From the NCBI RefSeq assembly GCF_002154335.2, contig NZ_MTPX02000031.1, positions 23,551 to 87,550 on the forward strand: a DNA stretch of 64,000 nucleotides, read 5' to 3'. Source of the DNA: Actinomyces ruminis. Its GTDB lineage: Bacteria; Actinomycetota; Actinomycetes; Actinomycetales; Actinomycetaceae. The number at the start of each line of letters is the position of its first letter. The first letter of the stretch is position 1. Position numbers and translations under genes: made by a program. The notes beneath the pieces are model-generated. The model worked only from the letters and a program-made list of their open reading frames with translations, was not told where the DNA came from and ran no database searches. Positions 57,525 through 64,000 of this stretch are shown here, in pieces.

Positions 57525-59611
57525 ATGTCTCAACCCACCAACGCAGCGAACACACCGCTGATCGTGCCCGAGCTCGTCCGCCTGGACGCGTCCGCGGGCG
57601 CCGATAAGGAAGCGGTCATCAACTACCTGGCAGACGTCGTCGCCGCCGCCGGCCGCGCCGACACCACCGAGGGGCTCGCCGCCGACGCCCTGGCCCGCGA
57701 GGCCACCGCGCCCACCGGCATCCCCGGCGGCATCGCCATCCCGCACTGCCGCAGCCCACACGTACTGGCTCCCTCGCTCGGATTCGCTCGGTTGACCGAC
57801 CCGGTCGACTTCGGCGCTGCCGACGAGCAGGGTGCCGACCTCGTGTTCATGATCGCCGCTCCCGCCGGCGCCGACGACTTCCACCTGCAGCTGCTGGCCA
57901 AGCTTGCCCGCGGCTGATGAAGTCGGAATTCACCGACGCCCTGCGCGCCGCCGCCACTCCCGAAGACGTCGCCCGCCTGGTCACCGAGCAGGTCCAGCCC
58001 GAGTTGCTCGACGACGGCGCGGCACCGGCCACGGGGGAGTCGGCCGCGGGGGAGGCAGCCGCGCCCGCCGACACCGGCCGCGTCATCGTCGGCGTCTCCT
58101 CCTGCCCCACCGGCATTGCCCACACCTTCATGGCCGCCGAGGCGCTCGAGCAGGCCGGCAAGGAGCGCGGCGTCACCGTGCGTATCGAGGGTCAGGGCTC
58201 CGGCAAGATCGACTGGCTCGACGCCGACCTGGTCCAGGCGGCCGACGCCGTCATCTTCGCCCACGACCTGCCGGTCAAGGGGATGGAGCGCTTCGCCGGC
58301 AAGCCCGTGATCGACGTCGGCGTTAAGGCCGCCGTCAACGACGCCGGCTCCCTGGTGGACCAGGCCCTGGCCGCCATCGATGACCCTAGTGCCAAGCGTG
58401 TCGCTGCCGGGGCCGGCGGTGGCGAGGCCGAGGGCGAGGAGGAGCACGTCCACTGGGCGCGGCGCTTGCAGCGCTCGGTGATGACCGGCGTGTCTTACAT
58501 GATCCCCTTCGTGGCTGCCGGCGGTCTGCTCACGGCCCTGGGTTTCCTCTTCGGCGGCTACGACATCACCAACAACGCCTCCAACATCGTCACCGGCTCC
58601 AGCCTGTGGAACCTGCCCGACCTGGCCAACCCGGACATGGCCGCTCCCAACGCCCTGGGCGGATCTCCGCTGATGGCCTACATCGGTGCCGTGTTCTTCA
58701 TGCTGGGTTCCACCGCCATGAGCTTCCTGGTGCCGGCCCTGGCCGGGTACACCGCCTTCGGACTGGCCGGGCGCCCCGGCATCGCCCCCGGCTTCGCCAT
58801 GGGCGCCCTGTCGGTGGCCATCGGCGCCGGCTTCATCGGCGGCCTGATCGGTGGCCTGCTTGCGGGCTACATGGCCTCCTGGCTGGCGGGGCTGGACGTG
58901 CCCCGGTGGCTGCGCAGCCTCATGCCAGTGGTCATCATCCCGCTGTTCACTACGCTGGTGGTCGGCTCCCTGATGTACATGGTGCTGGGCAACCCCCTGG
59001 CCTCCTTCATGACCTGGCTGAGCGACTCGCTGACCTCCATGGCGGGCTCCGGCTCCGCCATCTTCCTGGGCGTCATCCTCGGCCTGATGATGTGCTTCGA
59101 CCTGGGCGGCCCGGTCAACAAGGCTGCCTACCTGTTCGCCACCGCCGGCCTGTCCGCGGCCACCACTGCCTCCTACGAGATCATGGCAGCCGTCATGGCC
59201 GCCGGCATGGTCCCGCCGCTGGCCCTCGCCCTGGCTACCACCGTACGGCCGGGCCTGTTCACCGACGTCGAGCGGGACAACGGGCGGGCCGCCTGGCTGC
59301 TGGGTGCCTCCTTCATCTCCGAGGGCGCCATCCCCTTCGCCGCCGCGGACCCGCTGCGCATCATCCCGCCGTCGATGGTGGGCGGCGCCGTAACCGGCGC
59401 CCTGTCCATGGCGCTGCACGTGGGCTCGCGCGCCCCGCACGGCGGCATCTTCGTGTTCTTCGCGATCGACAACCTGCTCGGGTTCTTCATCTCGATCATC
59501 GCGGGCATGATTGTCACCGCCATCGGCGTGGTCATCCTCAAACAGGCCCGGGCCCGCAAGCTCGTCGTCGAGGCCGCGGCCGAGGCTGCTGCGGGGGCTG
59601 CCGCCGCCTGA
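57525..59611 (+). CDS. fruA: Fructose PTS permease EIIABC, one base short
   Basis: This is one gene, not two: an EIIA domain (57525 to about 57910) is followed by EIIB and EIIC. The break at about 57913 is repaired by one base (cgc-gg-C-ctg-atg), and the length is one short of 696 codons. The EIIA phosphorylation His is His74 in IAIPHCRSPH, the EIIB Cys is about residue 194 in VSSCPTGIAHTF, and EIIC shows FDLGGPVNKAAY and eight or more helices. It imports and phosphorylates fructose to fructose 1-phosphate, the FruK substrate. AGGAG precedes ATG 57525. Confidence 0.93.
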
Positions 59612-59649
59612 CCCGGAGCGGCGCTTTCGAGTCCGGGCGCCCTCCTACG

Positions 59650-59792
59650 CCGAGATCGGTAGAGACAACTGCGAGATCGGTAGGAGTAACGTGCCGAGGC
59701 CGGTCGATATGGCCGGCCTCGGCACGTTGTTCGTGCCCACCCGGTCAGCCCGGGGCCGTGATGCGGTACGTCATTGGTGCCGGTCTCGGGGG
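59650..59792 (+). repeat. Dispersed element, full copy: tandem units, hairpin and inverted end
   Basis: Units CGAGATCGGTAG at 59651 and 59672 and CGAGGCCGGTCG at 59695. The last forms a hairpin, ACGTGCCGAGGCCGG (59689-59703) with CCGGCCTCGGCACGT (59713-59727), followed by GTCATTGGTGCCGGTCTCGG, an inverse of the opening unit. It fills most of the 317-bp gap after fruA and may act as its terminator. Confidence 0.85.
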
Positions 59793-59928
59793 AGAGGGGC
59801 GTGTCGGTGGGCCGGGCCGCGGCGGGCTGGGCGTTGCGGTACCTCGCTGGATCTTGCGGGGTCCGCAACGATGTGAAGAGGGCTACACTTACCGCGTCTT
59901 CCGCCCCACTACCCTCCCGAGATTGCTC

Positions 59929-62228
59929 ATGCCACACCTATATCGCCGCCTCGTCGCCTTCACCGCGGCCCTCGCCCTCGGCGCCTTCGCGCCGGCACTC
60001 GCCACCCCGGCCACGGCCGCGGAGACCTCCGACACCACCACGCTCAATATCCTCGGCATCACCGACCTACACGGCCACATCGAGACCACGAGCGACGAGC
60101 CCGGCGCCGTCACCCTGGCCTGCGAGGTCGCCGCCGCCCGCGCACAGAACCCCAGCACGCTCTTCGTCTCCAACGGCGACAATGTCGGCGGCAGTGCTTA
60201 CATCTCCTCCATCCTCGACGACCAGCCCACCATTGACGTCCTCAACGCCATCGGCCTGGACGTCACCAGCGCCGGCAACCACGAGTTCGACAAGGGCATC
60301 ACCGACCTTGCCGACCGTCTCATCCCCGCCTTCAACGCCCCGATCCTGTCCGCCAATGTCACCGGCAACGCCGCGCTCACCGCCGAGGGTTCGGGCAACG
60401 GCACCTGGATCACCGAGGTCGACGGCGTCAGGGTCGGCTTCGTCGGCGTCGTCACCGAGGAGCTGCCCAGTCTCGTCTCCAAGTCCGCGCTCGAGGGCCT
60501 CACGGTCTCGGACGCGACCGCCACCGCCAACGCGCGCGCCTCGGCCCTTAAGGACGGCGACGCCTCCAACGGGGAGGCCGACGTCGTCGTCGTCCTTGCC
60601 CACGAGGACGCCGCGATCTACGGCAACCAATTCAACGGCTCCGTCGACGCCGTCGTCGCCGGTCACACCCACGTGCCCTTTGCCGACGTGGTCAAGTCGA
60701 CCGACGGCACGGACATCGCCGTCGTCCAGCCCGACCACTACGGGCTGAAGCTCGGCGAGATCTCCCTGACGGTGACCACGGCCGCCGACGGCAGCAAGAC
60801 CGTCACCGCAGCCACCGCCCGGAACCTCGACCTGGCGGACTCCGACTGCACCACCGACGCCTACGGCGTGGCCGACATCGTCGCCAAGGCGCAGACCGAC
60901 TCCGAGGCCGCAGGCAACCAGGTCCTCACGACCCTCGAGTCGGACTTCTTCCGCGGCACCAACGACGGCACGGACTATGGCGCCAACCGCTCCACCGAGT
61001 CCACCGCCTCCAACCTCATCGCCACCTCCTTCGCCTCCTGGCTGGCGGAGGACATCCAGCCCGCCACCGACTACGCGATCGGCCTGATGAACCCCGGCGG
61101 CGTGCGCGCTGACTACCTCGCCGGCGAGCTCACCGCGGGCGAGGCCTACATGGTGCAGCCCTTCGGCAACGAGATGGCCTACGCGACCTATACGGGCGCC
61201 GAGGTCAAGCAGGTTCTCGCCGAGCAGTTCCAGCCGACGACCACGCGCGCTGCGCTCATGCTCGGAACCTCGGACAACGTCGAGGTCTATCTCGACCAGG
61301 ACGCCGCCGACCAGCTGGAGGACTACTTCACGCAGATCTCCGCCGTCACCTCCGAGGCGGAGAAAGCCGCGCTCATCGAAAGCCTCGCCGACGACATCGC
61401 CGATGCGCGCTCGCGGGTCATCGACGCCGTCTACATCGACGGCGAGCTACTCGACGACGCGGCGAGCGTCGCCGTCGCCTCCAACACCTTCCTGCTCGCG
61501 GGAGGCGACAACTTCGAGACCCTTGGCGAGAAGACGATGATCAACACCGGCATCCTCGACCGCACGGTGACCGCCGACTACCTGGCCCGGGTCGCGCCGG
61601 CCACCGCTTCCTACCACAAGCACCAGATCGGCACCTCGCTGGCCATCGACGGCGACACCGTGACGGCCCGCTTCACCGGACTCAGCTACTCGGCCACCGC
61701 CGAGCAGGGCGTGGGTGAGGCGGCCGCCTCGATCTCCGCCACCGTTGACATGGCCGATGGCAGCACTCGCACGCTGACGACGAGCGACATTGACCAGTCG
61801 GTCACCCCGGGGCTGCCCGAGACCGGCCAGGCGACGCTCACCTTCGCCGTCCCCGACGCGCCGCCACCCAGGGGTGCACTATCGACGGCGTAAGCACCAC
61901 GTGCGCGATCGTCTCCTTCATCGTCACGGGCGCCGACGGCACCACCGAGACGCTCGCCATCACCGCCCAGGTCACGCGTCCGACCTCGTCTGAGGCGACG
62001 CCTACGGCGACGCCGCCGGCCGGAGCGACGGCGAGCGCGCCGACCGGCGCCTCTGCGGGGCCGACCGCCGGCGCAGTGGCGACGACCGGCGGGACCGCTC
62101 CGGCGACCGAGCGCGGTACGCATGGCGCGCTGGCCCGTACCGGTGCGCCGCTCGCCATCGGCCTGTTCGCCCTCGGCCTCATGGGCGGGGGCACGCTGCT
62201 GACCGCCCGCCGCGGCAGCCGGGACTGA
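59929..62228 (+). CDS. Secreted 5'-nucleotidase-family protein 2, LAxTG-anchored, one base short
   Basis: ATG 59929 opens a signal peptide (FTAALALGAFAPALATPATAAE). The metallophosphatase has all motifs: GITDLHGHIE, NGDNVGG, GNHEFD and GHTHV. The 5'-nucleotidase C-domain shows MNPGGVRADY and VQPFGNEM. The frame breaks at about 61865; one base restores a Cys-containing segment, a Thr/Ala/Gly-rich stalk and a sorting signal LARTG, helix and RRGSRD tail, so a class E-type sortase would link it to the wall. The length is one base short of 767 codons. It would hydrolyse extracellular nucleotides for nucleoside uptake. Confidence 0.9.
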
Positions 62229-62233
62229 CCAAC

Positions 62234-62366
62234 ACCGAGGTCGGTTGAACGTACGTGTCGGGGTGGTCGATATGGCCGGTCCCGACACGTCGTTCGTGAT
62301 GTCTGGTCGGGCCATGGCGGTGATGAGGCGCGTCATTGGTGCCGGTCTCAGCAGCCGGTCTCGGCG
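62234..62366 (+). repeat. Dispersed element, second full copy
   Basis: CCGAGGTCGGTTGA at 62235, a hairpin ACGTGTCGGG (62253-62262) with CCCGACACGT (62281-62290) around TCGATATGG, and a closing CGTCATTGGTGCCGGTCTCAG. Stem bases differ from the 59650 copy in a compensating way. Fills the gap before purF. Confidence 0.85.
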
Positions 62367-62397
62367 GGGGACACGGGCGGTGTGGAAGAATGCGGGC

Positions 62398-64000
62398 GTG
62401 AGCTTTGGCGACTCCGGCCGGACCACCCCGCCCCCAGGTGACGTGCTCGCCCCTGCGCGCCCCGACCCGCCGCTCGCCCTCGGCGAGGAGGTGAACGAGG
62501 AGTGCGGCGTCTTCGGCGTCTGGGCACCCGGGGAGGAGGCCTCCCGCCTGACCTACTTCGCTTGTACGCCCTCCAGCACCGCGGCCAGGAGGCCGCCGGC
62601 ATCGCGTCCACCGACGGCAGCAACATCCTGGTCTACAAGGATCTCGGCCTGGTCTCCCAGATTTTCGACGACGGCACCCTGTCCAGCCTCACCGGTCACC
62701 TCGCCGTCGGGCACGTCCGCTATGCCACCCAGGGCGCTGGCACCTGGGAGAACGCGCAGCCGATGCTCGGGCCGGTGGCCGGGTCCACCCTGGCACTGAC
62801 CCACAACGGCAACCTCACCAATACCCGCGAACTGATGGAGCGATCCACCGCACCAGCGGTGAGGACCTCACCGGCGAACTCGGTCGCGGCTCCTCCACCG
62901 ACACCGCCGTCATCGCCGCGCTCATGGAACTGGTCTCCCGGCGCGGCTGCCTGGACGCCTGGAACTACGACGCCGTCGACGCCGACACCTCCCTGTACCT
63001 ACCGGTGACCGACGCCGACGCCGTCCCGCCGCTGAGCATCTCCGCCACCGCTCGGCGGGTGCTGCCCCTGCTGCGCGGCGCCTTCTCCCTGGTGTTCATG
63101 GACGAGCACACCCTGTACGCCGCCCGCGACCCCCACGGCGTGCGCCCCCTCGTGCTCGGTCGGCTGCAGCGCGGCTGGGTGGTCGCCTCCGAGAGCGCCG
63201 CCCTGGACATCCTCGGGGCCGCCTTCGTCCGTGAGATCGAGCCCGGCGAGCTGATCGAGATCGACGCCGACGGCGTGCGCTCCACCCGCTTCGCCACCCC
63301 CCGCCGGGCCGGCTGCGTATTCGAGTACGTCTACCTGGCCCGCCCCGACACGCGCATCGCCGGCACCTCGGTGATCGCGCCCGCAACGCCATGGGGGCGG
63401 CGCTGGCCCTCGAGCACCCCGTCGACGCCGACCTGGTCATCGCCACCCCAGAGTCCGGCACCCCCGCCGCCATCGGCTACGCCCAGGCCTCCGGCATCCC
63501 CTACGGACAGGGGCTGGTGAAGAACACCTATGTGGGCCGCACCTTCATTCAACCCACCCAGACCCTGCGCCAACTCGGCATTCGCCTCAAACTCAACCCG
63601 GTGCGGGAGGTCATCGCCGGCAAGCGGCTGGTCGTCGTCGACGATTCGATCGTGCGCGGCAACACCCAGCGCGCCCTGGTGCGCATGCTGCGGGAGGCCG
63701 GCGCGGCCGAGGTGCACGTGCGCATCTCCTCCCCACCGGTGCTGTGGCCCTGCTACTACGGCATCGACTTCGCCACCCGCGCCGAACTGATCGCCACCGG
63801 CATGAGCGTGGAGGAGATTCGCGACTCCATCGGCGCGGACTCGCTCGGGTACCTCTCCGTGGGCGGCATGGTCACCGCCTCCGGCCAGAACGCCGAGGCC
63901 CTGTGCACCGCCTGCTTCACCGGCAACTACCCGACCGCCACCCCCCACCACGGGTCCGCTGCCCGGCGCGCCCGCCGCCCGCATTCCCCGGCGCCTACCG
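62398..64000 (+). CDS. purF: Amidophosphoribosyltransferase, three bases short, 3' end outside window
   Basis: This is the first enzyme of purine synthesis: PRPP and glutamine to phosphoribosylamine. GTG 62398 begins a propeptide; the N-terminal nucleophile Cys follows in [12 protein letters not shown]. Breaks at about 62561, 62853 and 63379 are each repaired by one base, giving [34 protein letters not shown] and [19 protein letters not shown]. The glutaminase has [18 protein letters not shown], and the PRTase the PRPP loop [15 protein letters not shown] further break near 63930 is possible. The gene runs off the window end. Confidence 0.95.

Noticed and set aside
57525..59611. Separate EIIA and EIIBC genes
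   Set aside because: The two frames abut, the total is one base short of a whole number of codons and a single added base gives a normal EIIABC fusion.

Overview
The window is high-GC DNA from an actinobacterium. The best fit is the Actinomycetaceae (Actinomyces-like), judged from gene content and style: GTP-type PEP carboxykinase, a purS-purQ-purL style purine pathway, a sterol-carrier-like gene, LppM-like secreted proteins with Pro/Gln/Tyr-rich tails, an LAxTG cell-wall sorting signal, many ATGA/GTGA start-stop overlaps and frequent GTG starts. The species cannot be named from the sequence alone.

Layout. 1-3790: tail of a LuxR-type regulator, a possible 26-residue peptide, two paralogous 74-residue membrane proteins and an ABC transporter whose permease is frame-disrupted. 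3792-5758: a membrane protein bracketed by 84-bp direct repeats and a short inverted relic of its own 3' end, then a VapBC-type toxin-antitoxin pair. 6037-9930: a CUT1 sugar ABC importer plus a DUF624-type membrane protein, behind a LacI-like operator. 10077-11395: an orphan AztD-type zinc lipoprotein with a Zur-like operator. 11579-17820: purA, three tandem LppM-like secreted proteins and pckG. 17889-19120: a DUF559-type gene between two long inverted palindromic repeats. 19242-25082: pncA and a block of proteins I cannot assign. 25155-31055: purD, purC, purS and purQ with membrane proteins between them. 31102-42037: a beta-mannoside uptake and degradation locus with an Opp-type ABC importer, SGNH esterase, GH2 beta-mannosidase, a LacI-like protein without a DNA-binding domain and a ROK regulator. 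42038-46292: a repeat-rich region with a trehalose-synthase-like glycosyltransferase, a broken TM2 gene and a 2H-phosphoesterase-like gene. 46293-52445: purL, a P-loop kinase, a membrane protein, a cupin and gdhA. 52775-64000: a 5'-nucleotidase, a sterol-carrier-like gene, the fruR-fruK-fruA fructose operon, a second LAxTG-anchored 5'-nucleotidase and the start of purF.

Two themes dominate beyond ordinary metabolism. First, about two dozen genes (including purA, purL, purF, fruA and three components of one transporter) each need one or two extra bases to read through. Every one is a missing base, never a clear extra base, and most sit in short homopolymer runs. This looks like systematic base-calling error rather than gene decay, and each affected gene is annotated here as one unit. 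Second, the intergenic spaces hold several families of structured repeats: inverted arrays with an exact 19-bp period, a 22-23-bp tandem element ending in a hairpin with compensatory changes, and a palindromic element of about 125 bp. None of these is explained by the genes.

The genes connect into purine synthesis (purA, purD, purC, purS, purQ, purL, purF), nucleotide and NAD salvage (two secreted 5'-nucleotidases, nicotinamidase), carbohydrate uptake (one CUT1 importer, one mannoside locus, one fructose PTS) and central carbon/nitrogen metabolism (PEP carboxykinase, glutamate dehydrogenase). No rRNA, tRNA, CRISPR array or intact insertion sequence was recognised.
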